Assembly (NCBI GenBank): GCA_015183035.1
Contig: JACZZP010000012.1
Coordinates: 2,294,001-2,358,000 of the forward strand
Direction: 5' to 3'
DNA length: 64,000 bases
Source: Meloidogyne chitwoodi
Lineage: Eukaryota; Nematoda; Chromadorea; Rhabditida; Meloidogynidae
Part shown: positions 37,875 to 49,080 of the stretch, piece after piece
Position numbering within the stretch: position 1 is the first letter of the stretch
Layout: the number at the start of each line of letters is the position of its first letter
Notes under the pieces: model-generated
The model's database searches: none
Told to the model about the DNA's origin: nothing
The model's input: the letters and a program-made list of their open reading frames with translations, nothing else
Made by a program: the position numbers and the translations under genes

Positions 37875-38603
37875 TTAATGCCCAACTTTAGATTGAGTCT
37901 CTAATTGCTTCCTCAACTGCTGATTTAGTTCTTCAATCTTCTCTACCTCTCTGTCGAGCTCCTTTAATTCAGAATTTCCCGATTGAATTGTTTCATATGC
38001 TTTTCTCAAGATTTGAGCTCGAGACGCCTGAAATAAATTTCTTAAATGCGTATGCACACTAAATGTATTAAAAAAACAAAAATGCGAACACATCGCACAA
38101 AATTTACCCGATCACTGGAGAAATCTGGAATTCCATCCTTCAGAGAACAATACATCTAAATTACTCATTACATCTTTTATAGTACCTACTTCTCAACTTT
38201 TTTATATTACTAATTATATAAAAATAATTAGTTATATTTGATCCCATCCCTATTACGTAAAATATAGAATACATCTTTTATATTGTCACGCCGACGTCGT
38301 TCCAATGCCTAGAAAGTATATAAATATACTGAAGTTGATTAAAGGTAAAACTACATTATGTTGTGCGCGCGCCTGCTTTTTGTAATCATTTGAACCTTCC
38401 AATGCGTTCTGTAATTAAAAACTTTTAAAATTAAATAAGATGATTATAATGATACATGTTGTGTGTCCGACTTTTTGTAATCAATATGTGAATTGCTATT
38501 TGGTGTTGGTGATACGGCACTGCCACCATCATCAAACTATTCAAGAAATATAGTTTATGTAGTTCCTAACCTCATAATCGCTTAATGTATTATGTTCATC
38601 CAT
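37875..38603 (-). CDS. mxl-1: MAX-like bHLH leucine-zipper protein
   Basis: Heterodimer partner in the MYC/MAX-type network, binding E-box CACGTG DNA. From ATG at 38603: an acidic start (DEHNTLSDYE), FDDGGSAVSPTPNSNSHIDY, then the basic region and helix 1 (QHN/ALERRRRDNIKD/MYCSLK), the loop (DGIPDFSSDR), helix 2 (ASRAQILRKAYETIQ) and a zipper (ELDREVEKIEELNQQLRKQL). H-N-x2-E-R-x-R-R is the E-box-reading pattern, and ASRAQIL is typical of MAX. The total is about 145 residues in six or so small exons. MXL-1 in C. elegans has nearly the same ALERRRRDNIKDMY block. All splice phases that I followed agree. Confidence 0.88.
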
Positions 38604-38902
38604 CGATCAATTTTACCATTCGTTTAGGCAGAACAGAGTTGAAATTAGACGATTTTTGACCACTCTAAAAATATTCGTAGACCTCCAAGATTAAAAAAAT
38701 TTTAATATAAAATTTAAAAAGTTAACTCAAACCTTGTATATGTTAAAACGAAAGATAACTTCACAATATAAATATAAAACGTGTATTTAACTCAAAGAAA
38801 ATTAAGCAAATAACATTGGAAAATCCATAATTTAAAATAAAATTAAAATCAAATATTTATTAAAATCAAATTTTGTGTTTTACATATATACATATGCTAT
38901 AA

Positions 38903-39326
38903 TCAAATTTTCGTTGGCCTTGAATCTTCACTGCCTCCTCTAGGAACATTTCTGCACATAGCAGATTCTTTTAGTAGTTTTTCAAAACTTGGAGAACTGA
39001 ATTTTTAAAATAAGAATAGAAACAAATGGTTGATAATAAAGAAAAGAAAAACTTGGACACAAACTTCCACTGACAGAAATCGATTTAATAATCAACCACA
39101 AGTAGCAAAAAATTGAAAAAGATTACTTACCCTCGAAGCCCAGCTGATCTTGATTCAGACATGATTAGATTTTTGAAACATTGGCAATTATTCTCAATCT
39201 TAATATATAAAATTCATATATGAAAAAACTTAATAAAAATACCTCTTCATATTGCTTAAGCGCATTTTCAATACGATCTTCATTTAAATCAGTAATTGGA
39301 GTATTATTAATAACGTTCTTTTTCAT
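38903..39326 (-). CDS. Unrecognised small three-exon protein
   Basis: Three exons with consistent GT-AG borders and phase (39326-39243; about 39199-39133; about 38998-38903) encode about 82 residues: NVINNTPITDLNEDRIENAL, KQYEEIENNCQCFKNLIMSE, SRSAGLRGSPSFEKLLKESA, then CRNVPRGGSEDSRPTKI. It is polar, with one short amphipathic helix region and no signal peptide. It lies 300 nt upstream of and on the same strand as the MAX-like gene, so the two could be an operon. I do not recognise the family and assign no function. Confidence 0.5.
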
Positions 39327-39799
39327 AAATAGTATCTAAAAACAAAAATACAAGTTTATAGGTTGCAGACTCATTTGGTGTAAGCGGTGTAAAATCATGT
39401 AATAATAGAGAATACACAGTGGTTCGGATCAGCGGCGCCATGTTTTCTCGCCGAAAGACTACATAAAGCTAAAAAGTAATCCCACGAACGTGAGTAGACT
39501 CAAAATGCATGTTATTGATTTTTACAGAATAATTTAAATTTTCGTTAAAATTAAACATAACGCCAAAAATGAGAGACAATGTAAGTTCATTTTCATAGAT
39601 ATAGAGACAAAGTTTTGTGTGATTTTCTTCATTTTGAGGTGCGCACCATGGTTGTGTTTTAGTGTTTTTTGTTCGTTTTTTTTTTTGTTTTTTATTGTTT
39701 TATTTATTGTTTTAATCGTGTTTATTGCTCCTGACCCATGCGCGCTGCAAAATTTTTTTAAAAAATATAAAAATTCCAATAATTTAATTTCTTTTTAAA

Positions 39800-40440
39800 T
39801 CATTTTTTTTATAGCACGGCTTTGATGGCTTTGGCCAACAACATGCTGTATGTCGGCTGTGTTTATTTTTTATAATTTTTCTATACTTTTTATCTTTTAG
39901 TATAAATTTTAATTTTTTGAAATTATAGGATGACTGCTGATGATGTGGACGATGCTGGTGACCGCTGATGTTTGGCTGATGTTTCAGGAGCACTGTGGAC
40001 CTGGACGAAGGACGATGGCCATCAGTTTTTTTATTTTATTTTTTTATATTTTTAAAAATATTTTTTAATTATTTTTTATTAGCTTAGGGGAATGAGTTAG
40101 GTGTGTGCCGGCGTGGTGCCGCTCTTTAAATGTTGGCTCTGCAACATCGACAATGGTTTCTTTTTAATTTTTCGATTTTTTATTTTTTTCATTTTCAGTT
40201 CAAGGATCTGCTCTACATGGTGGATGCTGCTCTTCAACTACTGGTAGTTTAACGTCGCAAATGGTTTCTCTTTGATTTGAATTTTTTAAATTTATTTTTT
40301 AATTTCTAGTTCAAGTTGCTCTACATGGTCAATGGCGAAATGGAGCAGATGATCAAGGACGATGGCCATCAGTTTTTAATTTTTTTAATTTTTTATATTT
40401 ATTTAATTTTTTATATTTTTTTATTACCTCTTTTAGCCTA
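39800..40440 (+). repeat. Degenerate GC-richer repeats in T-rich sequence
   Basis: Islands of GC-richer sequence recur between T-rich spacers. AAGGACGATGGCCATCAG occurs at about 40008 and again at about 40354. TTCAAG(GATC)TGCTCTACATGGT occurs at about 40199 and 40310. AATGGTTTCT(C/T)TTT occurs at about 40150 and 40260. Each island ends at a splice-acceptor-like TTTTCAG/TTTCTAG, which makes them look exon-like, but no continuous protein comes out. Confidence 0.45.
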
Positions 40441-40711
40441 GGTGCAGTTTACAGGTGATGCTCGTCTACACTTCAGGATTTGGATGGTGGCAATGCTCTA
40501 CATCTGTAATGGCTGTGCAACTGGCTGACCCTTGTAAGTTTACAAAAAAATTTAAAAATAAAAAATGCTTGCTTAAAATTTGCGATCCGCGATCCTTCCC
40601 TTTATTCGTTTTATGTTTTCATTCGTTTTTCATTTTTTGCCTTTAACTTTTTATGGTAGTTATTTAGAATGACAGAATGGATGGAAGTGCAACAAGCAGA
40701 AGATGATCAAC

Positions 40712-43700
40712 ATGAATGAAATTTCAACAACTAATCAGGATCAACAGGTTTTTTAAATAGTACCGAAAGAATTTTTTGGTATAGCAAAAAGAAGGATTTT
40801 TATCGTAGGTATGATTGATTTTCTTGTTTGACGCAACTTTTATTTAAAAATTTTTTTGGCGTAATGTTTTTTAAGATATTTTGTCTTATACTATTTCGTA
40901 GGTTAGAGAAAAAGAGATAAGAGAAAGTACTATTTTCTTCAAAAAATTGAGAAATCACGGCTGATTCATTTTATCAATGACTTATTCCCAGTGTGGGTTT
41001 GTAGAGTTGAACCAACGGCTACATCGGGTTTCATTATTCTAATGCTTATAATTTGACGACTTTTTTTCAGGATGAAGAGTGGCTTAGAGATTTTCAAGAA
41101 GCACTAAATAAGTCAAACCAGATCCAGCTATCTGTTTGTAAACTTCTTAGTAACTTCCAGGAGCGAATTGACTCGCTTTCCGCGAATGTTGCGACACTTT
41201 ATACGAAGTCTAGCGTAATTCAAAGAGAACAACAAAGTTTATATACTTTATATTATAAATTTTTTAGAACACTATCCAAATAATAAATACATACTCTTAG
41301 ATATACGCAAATTGCTTGCAACTGTGGACGCAACAATTCAATTCCATGGAAAAACTACTGCATTAGAAAATACGATTAGGGTAGTTTTTTGTTTATTGTT
41401 AGCATATAAAATCCAATTATAGGACGGAAATGTGATGCTCGCACTAGATGACTATCTCGAGAAAATGCGAACATTAAAAGAAGCAATTGCTTTCTTTTCT
41501 ACTCATCCCACATATAAGAACAAGTTGGAACACGTTGTAAGGTTTTTTCTTAGATAATTGTCAGCATTTTTACTGATTTTAAATATCAAAACGGGTAATC
41601 TTGTATTCTCCAGAAAAAATGTTCAGATTAATTTCTTTATTTTTATAACATTAAGAAGTTGATTTACGAAATTGGCTATGCTAACATCGAGGCGGAGTTT
41701 TCTAACCTTGTTAGGTATAGTTGCGTGCCTGTAGATGCTAAGAAGTTATTTGAATCTCTGGACGATTATTATGGCAAGTGCTAGCTTTTTAAAGCATAAG
41801 GAAAATTTTATTAAAGTTACGTTTTTCTGGTACGGGAGGGTCTTTATAAGTAAAACCGATTGATGTAAAAATGAATAAATCAAATTTATTAATATTAAAA
41901 CTAGAAATGCCATCTTTCCGATTGGGTTCATTCATGACACTTCGTGACATTCAAAAAATTCACCAAATTGCGAGCTGGCTTTTGGAATACAGCGATTCAA
42001 ATGGGCAGCGACAGTTTATTCAGATGTATTCACAATTCCGAGCTGAAAATATGATGGTTAGTTTTATTAATGTTTACAAATAATTATAACTTCTTAAGAA
42101 GCCATTGCAATTTATTGCCAATCAAATTGGACCAAGTAATAGAGTCAAAAACGGGCAGTTTGTTAAAACGTAATTTTATTTCAGTTTTTATTCTGTGTAA
42201 TTTATTGTCTTTGACGACGGTGCAACCCATTATTTTAGCGATCTTCTCCTCTTTATATACTATGTCATAGTTTAGTCTTAGGCGAAAATTCTATTCCGAC
42301 GAAAATTTAACTATTAGTATGACGTTTTTTAAATTCGGATGATTGTTATTGACTTAAAAATCAACTTGGAGTTGCTTTTTTATTACTTTATTATATTTTA
42401 TCTATAGATACAAACAAGACCACATTTTTGGTCCTATAAATAGCGGGGAAAATTGGAGAAATGTCTTATGTGGATCTAAACCAACAGAAAATCAAGTTAT
42501 GCTTAAAAAGGAACTTTTTGATGAAAACCAAAAGCTATCGGAAAGAAAAGTTGCATGGAAAAGGAAAATAAATAGCTTACAATTAGCTAATAATAGAGTT
42601 AACAATATACAGGATAAGGAGCTAGATGCTCAGATTGATCGAATCGGGATCCGCCAGTTTGCACCAATTGCTTTCAGACTTTTGTTTAAATTAAGATTTT
42701 ACTTTAAAATATATTTATTTTCAGTGCGCTAAAGAAAGCAGCTAGTAGAATTGGTATTTTCTTAAAAATAAATGCTTTGTAAAAATCCCTTTTATTCAGC
42801 GGACTCTAATGATCAACTTCACCGTGATAATGCAATTGCCGTCGTTCTTTTTATGCTTTCGTCTACTGTTGTATTGATTCAGCTTGAAACGGAGCTAAGT
42901 TCAATCGTTTTTGGAAATGTCAGTGTCGAGGCGGAGGTATTAAGACAAGTAGTGGGAGCATGTTTGGGAAGAGTCTTATGGCAATCACTTCGAGTCGTGG
43001 ATTCTTATGAGGGAAGCTTTACGATTCTTTTGCCACTTGCTCGTTTCATGCTTAAGCACACTAATCAGTTTGCATCACTTTCTGAGGTATTCAAATTTCT
43101 TTTATTCTTTTATATTTGATTTCTAGAATTTGGGTGAATCAGCACAATTCACCTCACTCCAATCCGCAATATGTCGTAAATCAATTTATCTGATTAAAGA
43201 TTATCGCACTCGATTGGCAGGTTAAAATTTATTATGGTCACATTTGTATTTTTATGGTTGAACGGAAAGTCGGAGACGTTTTTAATTTTAGATTTAGTGT
43301 GAATTTATTCGAATCAAGAATTGATACATACTATTTTTATTAGATATTTAATTTTTATCGTTTATACAGAAGACCAGATTGGTGGCCGTTTCTTGCCGGA
43401 AGATGGAAACGTTTGACATAATTGATAAGGTTATTAAATATAATTTGATACTAGGTACATCCAATAACTAGCGGAACACTGAATGTACTAAAAGTTTTGG
43501 TTCAACAACAAAAACTACTCAATCATCTCATTCAACTTGCTGAGAGTAACGAGAATCCAATCGCTTTGGCTGGTAATTTGTTTCTAAATTTTAATATACA
43601 TATATAAAAGTGACTAATTAAAGAAGCTTTCTTATTTTAGTGCAAATTCTGAAGGCTCTTAGCCAGAATCTACTAAAGAAAAGCAATGCATATGATGACC

Positions 43701-44215
43701 CATCACTAGCTTCTCTTTTTATGATAAACAATCTCCAGTACATAGGTCAGACGGTTACTCGTGAAAGAAGTTTGCTCGCTCTCGTTCAAGGAGATCAAAA
43801 GGCATTTCCTAGTAACTTTGAAACGGAAGCAGAAAATTACCTAAAGAATTTTCTGAATGTTTGGGCCCGAATCGGCGAAGTTTTCAGCGCTGATCTTGAA
43901 GAGGAAAAACGTTCAGTGAAATCAATATTCACGGTATTATCTTGATTTAACATGTAAATTATGACAATGCTACAGATCTTTACTCGCGACTTCGATGCAA
44001 TCGTTGAACAACAAAAGATTTTTTGCATAACCGATCAATTAACCGCTGCTAATGTTAGAACAAGAATAAAGGGTCTTGTTTTACAGCCCTTCGTGGAATT
44101 TAACAAAAAAAAATCGCACGAATGTTCAGAACTTTTTGAAACCGACAGGCAACTAAAATATGATGCTGAAACAATTGAAATGATCATTGATCGTTTGTTT
44201 GATGCAACTCTGTGA
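40712..44215 (+). CDS. exoc-7: Exocyst complex component EXOC7/Exo70
   Basis: Exo70 binds PI(4,5)P2 and small GTPases and tethers secretory vesicles to the plasma membrane within the octameric exocyst. The first exon is inferred at 40712-40747 (MNEISTTNQDQQ), joining in phase to DEEWLRDFQEALNKSNQIQL at about 41071. Later blocks match the family in order: LATVDATIQFHGK, ALDDYLEKMRTLKEAIAFFS, LIYEIGYANIEAEFSNLV, LRDIQKIHQIASWLLEYSDS, SGTLNVLKVLVQQQKLL, KSNAYDDPSLASLFMINNLQ then YIGQTV, and the C-terminus ETIEMIIDRLFDATL, which closely mirrors the usual IDRLFD ending. The gene has about 14 exons with short introns, and the frame is intact where I followed it. The 5' end is less certain than the rest. 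The symbol follows the family name; in C. elegans the gene is called exoc-7. Confidence 0.85.
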
Positions 44216-44385
44216 ATTGTACATACTTTATTTATTTCTCTTTATTACTATTCATTGTGTTCATAGTATTTGTATATATTGTTTAATATTTTGTTGATTT
44301 TTTATGAGATATAATCGTTACAATATTTAATTAAAATGTTGTCCTTTTATTTAATTTAATCTAAAAAATGATGTTTTAGATAGAA

Positions 44386-45145
44386 ATGGCCAGTAAGTTA
44401 CCAAAATTAGCCTCTTCGGGTATAAAAAGTCAAGATTCTACACCATTTTTTGCTTGGATTCGTGATTTCTTTCTTGGAATTAAACGAAAACCCGTAACAC
44501 TTCCATCTGGTATGCTTAATGAGGACGGTGAGGTACTAAACAAACCGAAATTTTAATATATCTTATTTTAGATGCGCTTTCGGGTCCATAATCGGTTTCC
44601 TAATACTCAATCTAGTCGAAGTGTTGAACCTGCCCTAACGGAGGAGGGGATTACTCGAAAGATAGCAGACAACTATTATTACGCGCGGGTGATACTAAAT
44701 GTTTCTTTTCAAATTTATTTTTCTCAAGGATGCCCGAAGGGATGTGACGCCTCCTAATTCTTTTTACAATGGTACTAATGAAGCAGTCAATCAAAGGTAT
44801 AATTTGTTAAACTTCAAGTAAATTCCAGTCCGGCAACATGAAACATAGACTTCTTTGCTTACTTTTTGCGATATTTTTGTTATGGGAATTACATAGAATA
44901 AAAAGATATTTAAGGCTCGATATTATTATAAATTAAATTCTATATTCATTTTTAGTGTCAGTTATGCTTCGGAAGTTACGGGCAAAAATGTTGGTCCACG
45001 GAATAACTATGGTTTCGATACAAAGATTCCTACTCCCGGTTTTGGTTATGAATGGGCAAGAAGCATTGAAAATGAAGAGTTCACTCAGCAAAAAGATCCA
45101 GATCTGGCTAGAACTCAGAAATTTGACAAATATATGATGTCTTGA
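44386..45145 (+). CDS. Complex I subunit NDUFA7 (B14.5a)-like
   Basis: An accessory subunit of mitochondrial NADH:ubiquinone oxidoreductase. From ATG at 44386 the spliced product (about 165 residues) reads STPFFAWIRDFFLGIKRKPV, MRFRVHNRFPNTQSSRSVEP, then DNYYYARDARRDVTPPNSFY. This last block matches the NDUFA7 core (N-N-Y-Y-x-x-R-D-x-R-R-x-x-x-P-P). The C-terminal part (NYGFDTKIPTPGFGYEWARS) is longer than in mammals. Exons run 44386-44532, 44572-44690, about 44731-44798 and 44956-45145. It starts 170 nt after the Exo70 stop on the same strand, so co-transcription is plausible. Confidence 0.78.
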
Positions 45146-45414
45146 GTAAACATCGATAGTTTTGATCTGCACTAAATAGGCATAAAATTTTTAGTTAGAT
45201 GTATTATTAGTCAATTTATGGTTAATTTCCATAATTAATTGAATATTTCTAAGATATTAAACATTTGTTTATGGACATTTTCGGGTCTTATTGTAAGCAT
45301 TCTTTTATTTGAAGGATTTTATATGAAAACAGTTTTCATTGTAAAACTTTCTAACAATAACTGAGTTTTTACTGGGACCGTGTTTCTAGATCACATAATT
45401 TTCTAATCGGTGAC

Positions 45415-47241
45415 ATGAATGCTCTTCGTTTTGAAGGACGTGTGGTACTTGTGGTTAGTAAATAACACTTCAATAAATAATTATCTATTAAGACTGGTGC
45501 TGGTCGAGGACTTGGTAGAACCTACGCGCTAGAATTTGCTAAGCGTGGAGCCAATGTTATTGGTTTGTGGTGTCCTTTGCGTAACTTATATTTTTCTTCA
45601 AGTGAACGATTTGGGTGGTGACAGGCATGGTCATTCAGCATCCGTTTCAGGTTTCATAAAATTAGTGAGAATATTTAACTAGAATTTAATCGTTGGACTA
45701 TAATAAATGACAGTTAACGTCCAAAATTGTTCACCAATCAAAATTTAAGGAAAATTCTTTATTTTATTTAGCTGCGGATGATGTTGTCAAAGAAATCAAG
45801 GCATGTGGAGGACAAGCTATGGCAAATTATGATAGGTTTGGGATCCATTTTTAGAAATTATTAGAGTGTTAGGCATAGTTATATTTTAGTGACATGCTTG
45901 ATTAGTTTCGAATTATTTGAAATTTTAGCGTGGAGAATGGTGAAAACCTTATCCAATCTGCGATAAAAAATTACGGAAGGATTGGTTAGTGTGTGTAGAG
46001 GTCGAGAGTTTTTTTCAAATTCAGATGTTGTTGTCAATAATGCTGGAATTCTTAGAGATACAAGTTTTGTCAAAATGACTGAATTAGACTGGGGTATATC
46101 AAGCTGTAAATTTTAAATTAAATATCACTTTTTTAGATTTGGTGATTAAAGTTCATCTAAAGGTTCTCGATAATTCATTCCAATGAAAGATCGTAATTTA
46201 ATAGGGTGCATTCTCTGTCACCAAAGCTGCCTGGTCATATATGCGAGATCAACGGTATGGCCGTCTAGTATTCATTTCATCAAATTCTGGAATATATGGA
46301 AGTTTTGGGCAAGGAAACTACGCTGCTGCAAAGGTAACAAAGCATTAGCGTAAAATCCAACATAAAATCTGAATAAACTTTAGGGTCACTATTTTAATTT
46401 ATTTACTGTTTTATGTTAACAAGTCCCAATTTGTAAGTAAATATTTAGTTTAATAAATTATTAAATTTAGTTGGCTCTGATCGGATTGTCAAAATCTCTT
46501 GCTCTCGAAGGCCAAAAATATAACATAAATAGCAATGTTTTGGTTTGAATATACTAAAAATTTTTTCTAATTCAGTTAAAAGGTTCCGACAGCTGGCTCT
46601 CGTATGACTCAGACAATAATGCCTGAAGATTTGGTGGAAGAACTTAAGCCTGAGTTTGTGACTCCTCTATGTGTGTATCTCGGACATGAAAATTGCAATT
46701 CAACAGGACGAATATTTGAAGCTGGAGCGGGCTGGTATGGGACAGGTTGATATTTATATTTTTGAACATTTAAAATAAATAATCTTTAAAAGTTGAGTTT
46801 TATCGCTCTGAGGGTCTTGTCATTGACAATGCGAATGCAGAAAATGGCAAGTAATAGATGTATAAATGTGTATTCTAGTTTTCAGTGGCTGATAGTTGGG
46901 GGAAGATTTGCGATATGAGAGGTTCAAAGCATTTTGAAAGCAGCAACGGTAGATTTTTTATATAAATTTTTATTTTTTACAACTATGTTGTAGAATAGTA
47001 AATCGGGAGAAGTGAAACTAGCAAAACTTATAATTTTTGGCACGAGTTTTTCCCTATAAATTTATTTTTTGGACCCATAAAAATTTCATCAGGATTAAAA
47101 ATTCTAAGTATAAAATGTTTTACTAAAATGTTTTATATGATTTCAAACGGCTATTTATAATAATATCTGTTTTTAATGGACTTTTCAGATGTTATAGCAG
47201 AGTTGGTCAACGTCTTGCAAGAAAAAAAGTCAAAATTGTAG
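45415..47241 (+). CDS. dhs-28: Peroxisomal 3-hydroxyacyl-CoA dehydrogenase, HSD17B4/DHS-28-like
   Basis: A short-chain dehydrogenase of peroxisomal beta-oxidation, oxidising (3R)-hydroxyacyl-CoA. From ATG at 45415: [20 protein letters not shown] (TGxxxGxG cofactor loop), [37 protein letters not shown] NNAG motif, [20 protein letters not shown] then YAAAK (catalytic Ser and Tyr-x3-Lys), [60 protein letters not shown]. The HSD17B4-specific block DLGGDRHG is present. The chain is about 300 residues and ends KKSKL, a canonical PTS1 peroxisomal signal. The hydratase domain of the vertebrate multifunctional enzyme is absent, as in nematodes. DHS-28 in C. elegans helps shorten ascaroside pheromone side chains. 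It lies 269 nt downstream of the NDUFA7 gene. Confidence 0.88.
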
Positions 47242-47511
47242 ATTAAAAAATCGAATGTGCAAGCTAGAACTCTTATTTGAAATAATCTGACAGATATTTG
47301 AATAGGTAAGTCAATTTAAATAAATGAAAACTTTAGAAAAAATAAATGAATTTAATATTTTTATTTGAATTTTCCGGCCAATCACCAAAACGATTTTCAA
47401 CGCTATTGTGATTCATTCTAAAATCCAGTATATTTTTCCGTCAAGTTAGGCGAGATTTGGCGATTAGTAGAATTGCGGATTTCCTAGTTTTGTATAAAAA
47501 TGTTAAAATTA

Positions 47512-49080
47512 TCAGCCAAAAATCCCAACCATAATTCGGTTTTCGAACTGTGCATCTTTAGCAATAGCACCCAATGAATCTTGTTGCGTATTTGCCTGCC
47601 GTTGGGTATCAGTCATTGCTAAAAGTATAAATTATAATGTGGTACCTTCTTTATACTTACATTCATCCCTTAATTGGCGCGCAAACTTTAACGGTGTCAG
47701 AACATTCGGACCTGCAGTATAAGGTGGGAATGGGCCAAATCTGAATAAAAACGAGCGACCTTGTGATTTATACAGTTTATGCTATTCTTACGATTCCTCG
47801 ATAGTCTGTGTATAGTGTTGCCGAGTGATTGTTCGTGTAGTCTCAGTCAGACTTGGGTCTATTACAGTCACCGGAGTTCCTGTAGCGTACTGATGGATCA
47901 ATTCTTTCGGATTTGTGACCTTATAGTCTTTCTCGATCTCATAGCGGTAGCCGGGCTCATATAGGTCTGCTAAACTATCCCAGAAATATGCTAAATTTAT
48001 TCTGAGCACTCACAAGTAAACTATATTTCTATTAATTCGAATAAATTTTACATCCCTTTTGTCATAGTAATTCTACAATAGATTAATGTAAATTCAAAAT
48101 CGTAGGTTCTAAAATTAGTAAGGTAACTTGTTTTCTCTCATCTGCCCCATTTTCAAATTATATTTTAAAAAATTACCGCTAGAACGTCCAGACGAGGGGA
48201 ATTCAGGAATATAATTGCCTGTTCCATTTGTTGCTGGACCCAATCCAGGTGTTGAGCGAGTAGAAGGAGCACCAAGTCCATATGGCCGACCAATCCCCTG
48301 ACCGAGGTTTCCATCTCCAGTGTTCGGTCCATGTCTTCCACTGGTAGGTCCACTATTCCTACCATCTATCGGTTCTCCGATGATCTGTTGATCTCTTGGT
48401 GTAATCCATTGATCTTTTGGGAAGCCATTTCTTGTAGTTGGCATTGATTGAGTAGAATCTGGTCGTCTACTGTTTGTCCCTGTTTGGTCTGTTAGCTTGT
48501 CAAATGGAATTGAATCGGGATGCGATGAGTGTATTTGATCTTCTGCAATTGGCGTAGCTGCTCCCAGTTTTTTGTCTCCATAGGCCAAATTGGAATCAGT
48601 TTCTCCACCTAATAATATGAGAAAATTTACATGCGTAAAAGATTTTTTCTGACCTCCAGTTGACCACGTTTTCTCAGAAACTTTCAAGCCTGGTTTTCCA
48701 GGTGGAGCACGTTCTACTACTCTTTGTTGAATAACTTCAACTTTGGGCGTCAAATCTGGCGGAAGTCGCTTCAATTCAACACCGTCTGCGGCCACAACAC
48801 CTAATATAAATATTAGGGCTAAGGATGGATAATACATACCGTCACCAATGGGTGAATAGTAGAATCGTCGAGTTTTCAGCGATTTTGTAACCATTGATGG
48901 GTCCGTAACCAACTAAAGATATGATAAATTTTGTAGTTAATAAGCTTTATCCACCTCTCCACCCTTCCACAATGCAGGGGCATAAGCCACACCAGAGCCA
49001 ACACGATCTCCATATCCAGAAAATGGTGTTTCCGTTTCTTGAGAGAGGGTCCTGTCTTGTGAATGGCCTCGACTACTCAT
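47512..49080 (-). CDS. Unrecognised low-complexity protein
   Basis: A clear multi-exon gene whose family I cannot name. From ATG at 49080: SSRGHSQDRTLSQETETPFS, VGSGVAYAPALWKGGEV, DPSMVTKSLKTRRFYYSPIG then VVAADGVELKRLPPDLTPKV, EVIQQRVVERAPPGKPGLKV, SEKTWSTGGGE. A long Gly/Pro/Thr-rich disordered region follows (for example NSGPTSGRHGPNTGDGNLGQ), then a more ordered C-terminal part, FWDSLADLYEPGYRYEIEKD, YKVTNPKELIHQYATGTPVT, VIDPSLTETTRTITRQHYTQ, FGPFPPYTAGPNVLTPLKFA. It ends ENRIMVGIFG at 47512. Length is about 390 residues, with no signal peptide or membrane helix visible. The ordered segments look conserved in composition, so a nematode-specific scaffold or cytoskeletal protein is a guess only. 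Confidence 0.7.
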
